Source: Nocardia pseudobrasiliensis NBRC 108224 (GTDB lineage Bacteria > Actinomycetota > Actinomycetes > Mycobacteriales > Mycobacteriaceae). From it: DNA of 59,310 nucleotides. Shown in pieces: positions 36,181 to 44,210 of the stretch. Within the stretch, counting starts at the first letter, position 1, and the number at the start of each line of letters is the position of its first letter. The position numbers were made by a program, and so were the translations under genes. The notes beneath the pieces were generated by a model, which was not told the DNA's origin, ran no database searches, and worked only from the letters and a program-made list of their open reading frames with translations. Location of the stretch: positions 1 through 59,310 of the forward strand of contig NZ_BDBS01000063.1 of assembly GCF_001613105.1 (NCBI RefSeq), read 5' to 3'.

Positions 36181-37332
36181 TCAGCATTTCGATCGAATTT
36201 CCGTGGCATGCGTGGACCGCCGGACGGATCGCGATATTCGCGAGTAGGCGTATGCCACCGAAACCAGGGTCATATGATGATGCCAGCCCGGATACGAACG
36301 ACCCTCGAAATCCGACATTCCGAACGTGGTCTGCAATTCCGAGACGAGGTTTCCGACACAGCTTCGCTGGGCGATCAGCGTGAGGGTCTGCTCGACGGGT
36401 TGTCCGATGCGATGGGTGATCCAGTACCGCGCGGGACGGCCGTCCGCGACGTGTTCACTCACCAGCCGGTAGCCGCCACCGCCCGGAAACGGTCTCGCGA
36501 GCGTGCGCGGCGGGGTCACCGTGGTCGAGCGGAGGACGCGCGACGAGGCGTCGGGCCCTTTCGCCCGCACCACCGTCAGCTCGCGACTCGGTCTGCTCAG
36601 AAGCTGCTGTGCGGTAACCGAAGCGCCTCGATCCGACAGGCCGACCGGATGCGTCGGCGATATCTCCAGCAGGAACGGTTGCGCGCGACCGATGAGGTCC
36701 TCCGCGCGGGCCTCGCCGCCGAGGTCGCGGATATCGGCTACCAGCGGCAGTGATCCGCCGGGTAGCGATGTCACGGTATCGTCCACGAAATCCAGCAGAT
36801 GCGCCCAGAGTCCTTGCGGCCGAACCGATGCGGGGATCCGCGCCCGTCGGCGGCGATCGTCGGCGAACCAGCGCTCGTCCAGCAGCAGACGCCAGTCGAC
36901 CGGGATGAGCACGCGGTCGGTGGCGAGGAACAGTACGGCCGCGAGCTGGCAGTTCAGCACCCGACCGTCCTCGGCGACGAACTGACGTCGCACACCCACC
37001 GAGTGGTTGCCGCGCTTGGGAATCGCGCAGGTCGACACGTACCACGCGGTCGGATCGGCGCGTTCCAGCACGAGCCTGGCCAGCGCCCGGCGGGCGGGCA
37101 TCCATTCCCAGGGGCTGGAATTCACGAACTGTCGCAACCCGTGCGCCGCGGTCGGCGACGAGGCGGCGGCACAGGCCATGCGGCCGATACTCTTCTTCCC
37201 CGCGACCCGGATCAGACCCTGCAGATAGACGCGCGCCCATCTCCGCTGGTCGGCCCGTGGTAAATATCCGAATATCTCATCGGTGAACGTTTGCAGGGAG
37301 TCCGCAGACTCCTCCGCATCGAAGTCGGACAT
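36181..37332 (-). CDS. IS701-type transposase-like protein with altered catalytic site
   Basis: A 383-aa protein of the IS701 (DDE) transposase family: FGYLPRADQRRWARVYLQGL start, QFVNSSPWEWMPARRALAR, IPKRGNHSVGVRRQF, GRVLNCQLAAVLFLA. At the first catalytic site, where active IS701 enzymes have Asp-Asp-Thr before F/I-P-K-K/R-G, this protein reads Ser100-Thr101-Cys102, so the Asp is lost; the second Asp (Asp200, LVADIRD) remains. No terminal inverted repeats were seen around it. It is complete and heads the leftward redox cluster, fitting a domesticated, perhaps regulatory protein (inference). ATG 37332 follows GGGGGGA. Confidence 0.78.
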   Translation of the reverse strand: MSDFDAEESADSLQTFTDEIFGYLPRADQRRWARVYLQGLIRVAGKKSIGRMACAAASSPTAAHGLRQFVNSSPWEWMPARRALARLVLERADPTAWYVSTCAIPKRGNHSVGVRRQFVAEDGRVLNCQLAAVLFLATDRVLIPVDWRLLLDERWFADDRRRRARIPASVRPQGLWAHLLDFVDDTVTSLPGGSLPLVADIRDLGGEARAEDLIGRAQPFLLEISPTHPVGLSDRGASVTAQQLLSRPSRELTVVRAKGPDASSRVLRSTTVTPPRTLARPFPGGGGYRLVSEHVADGRPARYWITHRIGQPVEQTLTLIAQRSCVGNLVSELQTTFGMSDFEGRSYPGWHHHMTLVSVAYAYSRISRSVRRSTHATEIRSKC

Positions 37333-37916
37333 ATGTCCCCCCAATTGAACGACCCAGCCGACATCCAGGCAGAAGGAAAATATATCCGCACTGCGCCGAC
37401 TATGGGTTGGCTGAAGTCACCTTTTACGGATGACAAAAGGAGCGGACGTGCGATCATCCCATGATTGGGAATAACGCTCCGTCACATTTCACAGACCCGA
37501 GGCCCCCTTGATTCTCGACGCAATTACATAATGCCGTACCCCTCGGGGGATCCCCCTCAGAACCATCCCCAAGGGCCGGCGAGCCGCAACAATCCCGACG
37601 GCCCGCCGACGACACATATTGTCATCGTGACCATCGGTGGTGTCAACCAGGTCAAGCGAATCCTTATCGCAAGCTCAGGAGTATTGTCGCGAACCTGTCA
37701 AAGTAGCAATCCGAACGTGTTATCCGCCGTGAAGTTCACACCTTCGCGACCGCAATTCCTACGCCCATGGTGCCGGTGTATTTGCGCGGTAATCGGACAC
37801 GTCACGGCATTGACTCCCGACTCGCGGAAATCGGTCCGCAGATTGTGAAGCCAGTCACAAATGCTGGAATCAAACAAAAGACGGACGACCAGGACGCCTG
37901 ATTTGCCGGAAATGAA
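37333..37916. other. Gene-poor, less GC-rich intergenic stretch upstream of the IS701-like gene
   Basis: About 580 nt without a convincing gene on either strand. Noticeably richer in A/T than its surroundings. It contains a 12-bp palindrome GGGGGATCCCCC at 37545-37556. Probably holds the promoter of the leftward redox cluster. No tRNA, transposase remnant or terminal repeat was recognised. Confidence 0.5.
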
Positions 37917-37948
37917 ATTCGGTCGGACCGTCCGAGATCCGACCGAAT
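37917..37948 (-). terminator. Terminator of the DUF4189 gene
   Basis: Perfect 11-bp stem (ATTCGGTCGGA at 37917-37927 with 37938-37948) around 10 nt, just downstream of the leftward DUF4189 stop. On the minus strand the stem is followed by the T-rich TTCATTTCC. Confidence 0.8.
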
Positions 37949-37960
37949 GGGATTCGATGC

Positions 37961-38389
37961 TCAGGCGGCGTTGTCGGTGCAGGCCGACAGGACGGGCTGA
38001 GCCGGGCGGGGCGAGGCGCTGCCCAGATCGGGGAACGGCGGGGCGCTCTCACCGAGGGTTTCGACGGCCGCCTTCTCCGCTTCGACCTTGGTGGGGGCCC
38101 ACGCCCAGCCGAAGCGGTGATCAGCGCCCTGGGCAACCGCGGCGCAGGCATTGGCGAAGCGCACGACCACCTGACAGTCGTACACACCGCATTTCACGTT
38201 GGAGCCACCGTCGGCCATCCCCTGATTGGAATAGTTGACCGCGTAGGCAACCGTCCCGGTGCTGGGCGACAACGACATAGCACCGTACAGATCCCCCGCG
38301 GCGGCGTCCGCCGGACCGGCGCCCACCGAGGTGAGCGCCGCGACCACCGGAACCGTCAGGACCCAGGCAGCCTTGTGCAGCAATGGCAT
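37961..38389 (-). CDS. Secreted DUF4189 protein
   Basis: A 142-aa exported protein: signal peptide MPLLHKAAWVLTVPVVAALT ending near ADAAAG. Mature DUF4189 domain with YGAMSLSPSTG, the paired Cys of KCGVYDCQVVVRF and ANACAAVAQG, then GWAWAPTKVEAEKAA. A last Cys in LSACTDNAA may form a further disulfide. Frequent in Nocardia and mycobacteria; function unknown. GGAGG precedes ATG 38389 by 9 nt. Separated from the SUF operon by a terminator. Confidence 0.87.
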   Translation of the reverse strand: MPLLHKAAWVLTVPVVAALTSVGAGPADAAAGDLYGAMSLSPSTGTVAYAVNYSNQGMADGGSNVKCGVYDCQVVVRFANACAAVAQGADHRFGWAWAPTKVEAEKAAVETLGESAPPFPDLGSASPRPAQPVLSACTDNAA

Positions 38390-38460
38390 TGGAGAATTCC
38401 TCCCCGTTCAGAGACAACGAACGGGGTGAATCATCCTCGCGCGTACCCGATATGTCCAAA

Positions 38461-38487
38461 GGTCCCGGCGAAAAGCACGCCGGGACC
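38461..38487 (-). terminator. Terminator of the SUF operon
   Basis: Perfect 10-bp stem GGTCCCGGCG (38461-38470) with 38478-38487 and a 7-nt loop, followed on the minus strand by TTTGG. It lies 120 nt past the sufT stop, with the tandem repeats in between. Confidence 0.8.
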
Positions 38488-38500
38488 ATAAGGGGGTGAG

Positions 38501-38589
38501 AGCCGGGACCATCGGGGGACGAGAGCCGGAACCACAACAGCCGACAGCCGGAACCACAACAGCCGACAGACGGAACCACAACGGGCGAC
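38501..38589. repeat. 22-bp tandem repeat between sufT and its terminator
   Basis: Two identical 22-nt units (38524-38545 and 38546-38567, AGCCGGAACCACAACAGCCG plus AC), a third with four changes (38568-38589) and a degenerate unit to the left (38501-38523). Noncoding, in the 3' end of the SUF transcript. Confidence 0.85.
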
Positions 38590-38607
38590 AGCCGGGGCGG
38601 GCCTTGT

Positions 38608-38964
38608 CTAGACGGTGAATCCCAAGGCGCGCAGTTGTTCTCGGCCGTCCTCGGTGATCTTGTCGGGGCCCCAGGGGGGCATCCAGACCCAGTTGATCTT
38701 GAGGTCTTCTACCAGGCCGCTGCGGACCAGGGCGTTGCGGGACTGGTCCTCGATGACGTCGGTCAGAGGGCAGGCCGCGGAGGTGAGGGTCATGTCTATG
38801 ACGGCGATGTCCTCCTCGACGCGCAGGCCGTAGACTAGGCCGAGGTCGACCACGTTGATGCCGAGTTCGGGGTCGACGACGTCGCGCATCGCCTCCTCGA
38901 TGTCCTCGAGCAGGCTGATCTCTTCCTGGGAGAGTTGCTGTTCGGTGGCGGGTGATTCACTCAT
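38608..38964 (-). CDS. sufT: SufT-type iron-sulfur maturation factor (DUF59/MIP18)
   Basis: A 118-aa DUF59 protein: EEISLLEDIEEAMRDVVDPELGINVVDLGLVYGL opening segment (residues about 14-47), conserved Cys in TSAACPLTDVIE, and INWVWMPPWGPDKITEDGR. Helps target clusters to client proteins in Gram-positive bacteria. ATG 38964 lies inside the end of sufU (8-nt overlap). Last gene of the operon, equivalent in position to Rv1466. Confidence 0.93.
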   Translation of the reverse strand: MSESPATEQQLSQEEISLLEDIEEAMRDVVDPELGINVVDLGLVYGLRVEEDIAVIDMTLTSAACPLTDVIEDQSRNALVRSGLVEDLKINWVWMPPWGPDKITEDGREQLRALGFTV

Positions 38965-39436
38965 GACGTTCCCCATTCCCCATGGCGGGCTTGGTCTCCT
39001 GGGTGGATATCCGGACCACGGCGTCCTTGAACGCCATCCACCCCAGCAGGGCGCACTTCACGCGCGCCGGATACTTCGACACACCGGCCAGGGCGATGCC
39101 GTCGCCGAGCACATCCTCATCGCCCTCGATGGTGCCGCGGCTGGAGATCATCTCGCTGTAGGAGTCGACGACCTTCAGCGCCTGCTGCACCGGCAGGCCG
39201 ATCACCTGATCGGTGAGGATCGAGGTGGCGGCCTGGCTGATCGAACAACCCTGACCGTCGTAGGAGACGTCGGTGACGTCGCCGTTGTCATCGATCGCGA
39301 CGCGCAGGGTCACCTCGTCACCGCAGGTCGGGTTGACGTGGTGCACCTCGGCCCCGAACGGCTCCCGCAACCCGCGGTGATGCGGATGCTTGTAGTGGTC
39401 CAGGATCACTTCCTGGTACATCTGCTCCATGCGCAT
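38957..39436 (-). CDS. sufU: SufU zinc-dependent sulfurtransferase
   Basis: A 159-aa SufU: the three zinc-binding Cys and Asp are present, Cys38-Gly-Asp40 (NPTCGDE), Cys64 (GQGCSIS) and Cys128 (RVKCALLGW). Accepts persulfide from SufS through a zinc-ligand swap and passes it to SufBCD, as known for Bacillus SufU. ATG 39436 lies 3 nt after the sufS stop; GGAGTTG inside the end of sufS serves as ribosome site. Confidence 0.95.
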   Translation of the reverse strand: MRMEQMYQEVILDHYKHPHHRGLREPFGAEVHHVNPTCGDEVTLRVAIDDNGDVTDVSYDGQGCSISQAATSILTDQVIGLPVQQALKVVDSYSEMISSRGTIEGDEDVLGDGIALAGVSKYPARVKCALLGWMAFKDAVVRISTQETKPAMGNGERHE

Positions 39437-39439
39437 GTT

Positions 39440-40693
39440 CTATGCAACTCCGAAGAAGGTCTGCGCCTTCCGCACCGCGGCGACCAGCGCGTCGACCTCG
39501 TCGAGGGTGTTGTAGACGGCGAAGGAAGCGCGGGCGGTGGCCGGAATGCCCAGCCGCCGCATGAGCGGCCACGCGCAGTGGTGGCCGACCCGAATCGCGA
39601 CGCCCTCGTCGTCGAGGATCTGGCCCACATCGTGGGCGTGGATGCCATCGACCACGAACGACACCGCGCCGCCCCGATCCACGTTCTCGGTCGGTCCGAC
39701 GATCCGAACCCCGTCGATCGCGCCGAGGCCCGCCAGCGCCGCCCCGGTCAGCTCGTGCTCGTGGGCCGCAACGGCTTCCATGCCCAGCTGATCGAGATAG
39801 CGCACGGCCGCGGCCAATCCGATGACCTGCGAGGACATCGGCACCCCGGCCTCGAACCGCTGCGGCGGCGCGGCGAAGGTGGTGCGCTCCATGGTGACCG
39901 TCTCGATCATCGAGCCGCCGGTGATGAACGGCGGGGTCTCCTCGAGCAGCGCGTAGCGGCCGTAGAGCACGCCCACACCCGACGGTCCGAGCATCTTGTG
40001 TCCGGAGAACGCGGCGAAATCAACGCCGAGCTCACGGAAGTTCACCGGCATATGCGGCACCGACTGGCAGGCGTCGAGCACCGTCAGCGCGCCGACTTCC
40101 CTTGCGCGCCGGACCAATTCGGGTACATCGGTGAACGCGCCGGTCACATTGGAGACGTGGGTGAACGCGACGACCTTGGTGGCCGGGGACAGCTCGAGCG
40201 AATCGAGGTCGATACGCCCGTCGTCGGTAATGCCGTACCACTTCAGCGTCGCCCCGGTGCGCTGCGCGAGCTCCTGCCACGGCACGAGATTCGCGTGATG
40301 CTCCAGCTCGGTGATGACGATCTCATCGCCCGGGCCGACGTGGTACGGAAATCGCTTGTCCGCGAACGAGTAGGTCACCAGATTCAGCGATTCGGTCGCG
40401 TTCTTGGTGAATACGATCTCGTTCGCGTCCGCGCCGACGAACCGCGCGACATCCGCGCGGGCCTGCTCGTAGGCGTCGGTCGCCTCCTCCGACAGCTGAT
40501 GCGCGCCGCGATGTACGGCGGCGTTGCGGGTCAGGAGGAAGTCCCGCTCGGCGTCCAGCACCTGGATCGGACGCTGAGAGGTGGCCCCGGAGTCCAAGTA
40601 CACCAGGGCTTTTCCGTCGCGCACGGTGCGGCGAAGGATCGGGAAGTCCTCCCGAATCTTCGCGACATCGAGCGTGCGCACGGTTGTGGTCAT
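39440..40693 (-). CDS. sufS: SufS cysteine desulfurase
   Basis: A 417-aa PLP-dependent type II cysteine desulfurase. PLP lysine in SGHKMLGPSGVGVLYG, His-rich ELEHHANLVPWQ, TGGSMIETV, and the catalytic Cys in RVGHHCAWPLMRR. Makes alanine and a protein persulfide. ATG 40693 lies 1 nt after the sufC stop; the frame extends upstream only through sufC shadow. Confidence 0.96.
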   Translation of the reverse strand: MTTTVRTLDVAKIREDFPILRRTVRDGKALVYLDSGATSQRPIQVLDAERDFLLTRNAAVHRGAHQLSEEATDAYEQARADVARFVGADANEIVFTKNATESLNLVTYSFADKRFPYHVGPGDEIVITELEHHANLVPWQELAQRTGATLKWYGITDDGRIDLDSLELSPATKVVAFTHVSNVTGAFTDVPELVRRAREVGALTVLDACQSVPHMPVNFRELGVDFAAFSGHKMLGPSGVGVLYGRYALLEETPPFITGGSMIETVTMERTTFAAPPQRFEAGVPMSSQVIGLAAAVRYLDQLGMEAVAAHEHELTGAALAGLGAIDGVRIVGPTENVDRGGAVSFVVDGIHAHDVGQILDDEGVAIRVGHHCAWPLMRRLGIPATARASFAVYNTLDEVDALVAAVRKAQTFFGVA

Positions 40694-40694
40694 A

Positions 40695-41471
40695 TCAGGC
40701 TCCAGCGGTAGCGGTCTGGGTGAAGCGCACGTAGCCGTTGGCATCGAGTTCCTCGGCCAGCTCCGGGCCGCCCTCGGCCACGATGCGACCGCCCACGAAC
40801 ACGTGCACGAACTGCGGCTGGATGTAGCGCAGGATGCGGGTGTAGTGGGTGATCAGCAGGACCCCACCGTTCTCCCGGTCCTTGTAGCGGTTGACGCCCT
40901 CGGACACGATGCGCAGCGCGTCTACGTCCAGACCCGAGTCGGTCTCGTCGAGGATGGCGATCTTCGGCTTGAGCAGGCCCAGCTGCAGGATCTCGTGGCG
41001 CTTCTTCTCACCGCCGGAGAAGCCCTCGTTGACGCTGCGCTCGGCGAAGGCCGAGTCGATCTCCAGCTCGGACATCGACTCCTTGACCTCCTTGACCCAG
41101 TGCCGCAGCTTCGGGGCCTCGCCACGCACGGCCGTGGCCGCGGTGCGCAGGAAGTTCGACATCGAGACGCCGGGCACCTCGACCGGATACTGCATGGCCA
41201 GGAACAGGCCCGCGCGGGCGCGCTCGTCGACGGACATGGCCAGCACGTCCTCGCCGTCGAGGGTGATCGAACCCTGGGTCACGGTGTATTTCGGGTGGCC
41301 CGCGATGGCATAGGACAGCGTGGACTTACCCGAGCCGTTGGGGCCCATGATGGCGTGCGTCTCACCGGATTTCACGGTGAGGTTCACGCCCTTCAGAATT
41401 TTGATGGGCTCACCGGACTCGTCCGGATTGGCGACCTCGACGTGCAGGTCCTTGATTTCCAGGGTGGTCAT
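40695..41471 (-). CDS. sufC: SufC scaffold ATPase
   Basis: A 258-aa ABC-type ATPase of the SufBC2D complex. Walker A MGPNGSGKST, the SufC-specific signature FSGGEKKRHEILQ, Walker B AILDETDSGLDVDAL and His in LITHYTRIL. ATP hydrolysis reshapes SufB-SufD for cluster assembly. ATG 41471 starts MTTLEIKDLHVEVAN; AAGGAA is upstream. 37 nt separate it from sufD. Confidence 0.97.
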   Translation of the reverse strand: MTTLEIKDLHVEVANPDESGEPIKILKGVNLTVKSGETHAIMGPNGSGKSTLSYAIAGHPKYTVTQGSITLDGEDVLAMSVDERARAGLFLAMQYPVEVPGVSMSNFLRTAATAVRGEAPKLRHWVKEVKESMSELEIDSAFAERSVNEGFSGGEKKRHEILQLGLLKPKIAILDETDSGLDVDALRIVSEGVNRYKDRENGGVLLITHYTRILRYIQPQFVHVFVGGRIVAEGGPELAEELDANGYVRFTQTATAGA

Positions 41472-41508
41472 CGAATTCGAGTTCCTTTGGGGAGTAATGG
41501 GTTCGGGT

Positions 41509-42774
41509 TCAGACGCCGATCGCGGCGAGCTCGGCCTCGATGGCCGTCTCGAGCCGCTCCCGGATCTCGGGGACCGCGATCTTCTGGATGATCTCGTGGA
41601 AGAAGCCGCGCACCACCAGTCGGCGGGCGGCATCCTCCGGAATACCGCGAGCGCGCAGATAGAACAGCTGCTCATCGTCGAAACGTCCGGTCGCCGAGGC
41701 ATGTCCGGCACCGACGATCTCACCGGTTTCGATCTCGAGGTTCGGCACCGAATCGGCGCGCGCGCCGTCGGTGAGCACCAGATTGCGATTGGCCTCGTAG
41801 GTGTCGGTGCCCTCGGCCTCCGCGCGGATCAGCACGTCGCCGACCCACACCGTGCGGGCGTCGCCCTTCGAGCCGGGCGCGGAGCTTGCGGAGCGCCCAT
41901 CAGACACAGCCGGATCGCCCTCCGGCGCAGCCGGATTTCCCTGCAACGCACCCTTGTACAGCACTCTGGACTTGCAGTTGGGCACCGCGTGATCGACCAG
42001 CAGCCGCTGCTCGAAATGCTGACCGGCGTCGGCGAAGTACAGACCGAGCAGTTCGGCGTCGCCGCCGGGGCCCGCGTACTTCACGGTGCCGGTCAGGCGC
42101 ACCACATCACCGCCGAGGGTGACCGAGGTGTGCCGCAGCGTGGCGTCGCGGCCGAGCCGGGCGTGATGCGCGGTGGCGTGCACGGCGTCGTCGGCCCAGT
42201 CCTGAACCGCGACGACGGTCAGCTTGGCGCTGTCGCCGACCACGAATTCCACGTTCTCCGCGTAGGTTCCGCTGCCGCGCTGGTCGATGACCACGGTGGC
42301 GACGGCGAAATTGTCCAGGCGAATCTGCAGGTGGCCGTAGGCCGTTCGGCCTTCGCCGGGCCCGGTGATGGTGACCGTGACCGGCTCGGCGACCTCGATC
42401 TCCTTACCGACCGATACGACGGTGGCCCGCTCGAAGCCCGAGTACGCCTGGGCAGCAACGCGATCGGACGGAACGCCCGCCTCGCCCAGGCGGGAGTCCT
42501 CGCGACCCACGGTTTCCACGGTGACGCCGGAGACCGGGGTGACCTCGACCGAGGTTTCGCCGTCGCGGGTGGCGGTGCCGTCGTGCAGGCCGCGCAGGCG
42601 GCGCAGCGGGGTGAACCGCCACGCCTCGTCCCGGGCCGAGGGCACCTCGAAGGCGTTCACGTCGAAGGAGGTGAAGACCTCACCCTTGTTCAGCGCCGGG
42701 CTCTGCCCATCGGTCACTCCGCGGGCTCCGCTCCGGCGCCCCTCGGCGGCCTCGGCAACGTTCTCGACCGGCAT
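41509..42774 (-). CDS. sufD: SufD scaffold protein with two in-frame insertions
   Basis: A 421-aa SufD, partner of SufB and SufC. Conserved core: WRFTPLRRLRGLHDG, GTYAENVEFVVGDSAKL, LLVDHAVPNCKSRVLYKGAL, GEIVGAGHASATGRFDDEQL, RGFFHEIIQKIAVPE. Two low-complexity inserts interrupt it: about residues 10-26 (GRRSGARGVTDGQSP) and 278-304 (NPAAPEGDPAVSDG then RSASSAPGSKGD) between the core strands SRVLYKGALQG and TVWVGDVLIRA. Their DNA resembles a short repeat also found at 46.9 kb. ATG 42774 overlaps the sufB stop by 1 nt. The fold should tolerate the inserts if they are surface loops. Confidence 0.93.
   Translation of the reverse strand: MPVENVAEAAEGRRSGARGVTDGQSPALNKGEVFTSFDVNAFEVPSARDEAWRFTPLRRLRGLHDGTATRDGETSVEVTPVSGVTVETVGREDSRLGEAGVPSDRVAAQAYSGFERATVVSVGKEIEVAEPVTVTITGPGEGRTAYGHLQIRLDNFAVATVVIDQRGSGTYAENVEFVVGDSAKLTVVAVQDWADDAVHATAHHARLGRDATLRHTSVTLGGDVVRLTGTVKYAGPGGDAELLGLYFADAGQHFEQRLLVDHAVPNCKSRVLYKGALQGNPAAPEGDPAVSDGRSASSAPGSKGDARTVWVGDVLIRAEAEGTDTYEANRNLVLTDGARADSVPNLEIETGEIVGAGHASATGRFDDEQLFYLRARGIPEDAARRLVVRGFFHEIIQKIAVPEIRERLETAIEAELAAIGV
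41881..41910. repeat. Short dispersed element inside sufD
   Basis: The 30-nt stretch starting GGAGCTTGCGGAGCG aligns with 46916-46943 after mptB (shared core AGCTTGCG-GAGCG, then CCATC and GACACAGC) with two gaps and a few changes. It encodes part of the second sufD insertion. A more diverged inverted relative (CTCCGC..GCTCCGC) lies at about 42716-42733, in the first insertion. Confidence 0.5.
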
Positions 42775-44210
42775 CAGCCGACGGCTCCTTCCATCTGCAG
42801 CTCGATCAGGCGGTTCAGCTCGAGCGCGTACTCCATGGGCAGTTCCTTGGCGATCGGCTCGACGAAGCCGCGCACCACCATCGCCATTGCCTCGTCTTCG
42901 GTGAGACCACGGCTCATCAGGTAGAACAGCTGATCCTCGGACACCTTGGAGACGGTCGCCTCATGGCCCATCGTCACGTCGTCCTCGCGGATGTCGACGT
43001 AGGGGTAGGTGTCGGAGCGGCTGATCGTATCCACCAGCAGCGCATCGCATTTCACGGTCGAGCGCGAACCGTACGCACCCTTGTTGACCTGGACCAGGCC
43101 GCGATAGGACGCTCGACCGCCGCCGCGCGCCACCGACTTCGACACGATGGTCGAGGAGGTGTGCGGCGCCAGGTGCAGCATCTTCGCACCGGTGTCCTGA
43201 TGCTGGCCCTCGCCCGCGAACGCCACCGACAACACCTCGCCCTTGGCGTGCTCGCCGGTCATCCAGACCGCCGGGTACTTCATGGTGACCTTGGAACCGA
43301 TATTGCCGTCGATCCACTCCATGGTCGCGCCCGCGCCCGCCTTGGCCCGCTTGGTGACCAGGTTGTAGACGTTGTTGGACCAGTTCTGGATGGTGGTGTA
43401 GCGGCAGCGGCCGCCGTCCTTGACGATGATCTCCACGACCGCCGAATGCAGCGAATCGGACTTGTAGATCGGCGCGGTGCAGCCCTCGACGTAGTGCACG
43501 TAGGCGCCCTCGTCGACGATGATCAGGGTCCGCTCGAACTGGCCCATGTTCTCGGTGTTGATCCGGAAGTAGGCCTGCAGCGGGATGTCGACGTGCACGC
43601 CCGGCGGCACGTAGATGAACGAACCACCCGACCACACGGCGGTGTTCAGCGCGGAGAACTTGTTGTCACCGGCCGGGATGACCGAGCCGAAGTACTGCTG
43701 GAACAGCTCCGGATGCTCCTTGAGACCGGTGTCGGTGTCGAGGAAGATCACGCCCTGCGCCTCCAGATCCTCGCGGATCTGGTGGTAGACCACCTCGGAC
43801 TCGTACTGGGCGGCGACACCGGCGATCAGCCGCTGCTTCTCGGCCTCCGGGATGCCCAGCCGGTCGTAGGTGTTCTTGATGTCGTCGGGCAGCTCGTCCC
43901 AAGTGGCGGCCTGCTTCTCCGTGGAACGCACGAAGTACTTGATGTTGTCGAAGTCGATACCGTCGAGGTTGGAGCCCCAGGTCGGCATCGGCTTGCGGTC
44001 GAAGATGCGCAGCGCCTTCAGGCGGATGTCGAGCATCCACTCGGGCTCGTTCTTCTTCGCCGAGATGTCGCGCACGACCTCCTCGGACAAACCGCGCTTG
44101 GCACTGGCCCCGGCGACATCACTGTCTGCCCAGCCGTAGCCGTATTTACCCAGCGAGGCAATGGTCTCCTCCTGGGTCAGCGGCTGCACCTGGTCGGCGG
44201 TTGTCGTCAT
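42774..44210 (-). CDS. sufB: SufB scaffold protein
   Basis: A 478-aa SufB, the subunit on which clusters are built. Conserved stretches: DSDVAGASAKRGLSEEVVRD, FIYVPPGVHVDIPLQAYFRI, EGCTAPIYKSDSLHSAVVEI, and VKCDALLVDTISRSDTYPY with the cluster-related Cys and nearby Glu/His. Unlike M. tuberculosis SufB (Rv1461), no intein interrupts it. ATG 44210 overlaps the sufR stop by 4 nt (ATGA), so it is translationally coupled. Confidence 0.97.
   Translation of the reverse strand: MTTTADQVQPLTQEETIASLGKYGYGWADSDVAGASAKRGLSEEVVRDISAKKNEPEWMLDIRLKALRIFDRKPMPTWGSNLDGIDFDNIKYFVRSTEKQAATWDELPDDIKNTYDRLGIPEAEKQRLIAGVAAQYESEVVYHQIREDLEAQGVIFLDTDTGLKEHPELFQQYFGSVIPAGDNKFSALNTAVWSGGSFIYVPPGVHVDIPLQAYFRINTENMGQFERTLIIVDEGAYVHYVEGCTAPIYKSDSLHSAVVEIIVKDGGRCRYTTIQNWSNNVYNLVTKRAKAGAGATMEWIDGNIGSKVTMKYPAVWMTGEHAKGEVLSVAFAGEGQHQDTGAKMLHLAPHTSSTIVSKSVARGGGRASYRGLVQVNKGAYGSRSTVKCDALLVDTISRSDTYPYVDIREDDVTMGHEATVSKVSEDQLFYLMSRGLTEDEAMAMVVRGFVEPIAKELPMEYALELNRLIELQMEGAVG

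Noticed and set aside
36181..37332. Active insertion sequence
   Set aside because: No terminal inverted repeats or target duplications could be seen and the first catalytic Asp residues are missing.
37465..37848. Open frame of 127 codons in the intergenic region
   Set aside because: Composition is not protein-like, there is no ribosome site or recognisable motif, and codon usage differs from real genes here.
42774..44210. Intein in sufB as in M. tuberculosis
   Set aside because: The protein is uninterrupted at normal length (478 aa) with all conserved segments contiguous.
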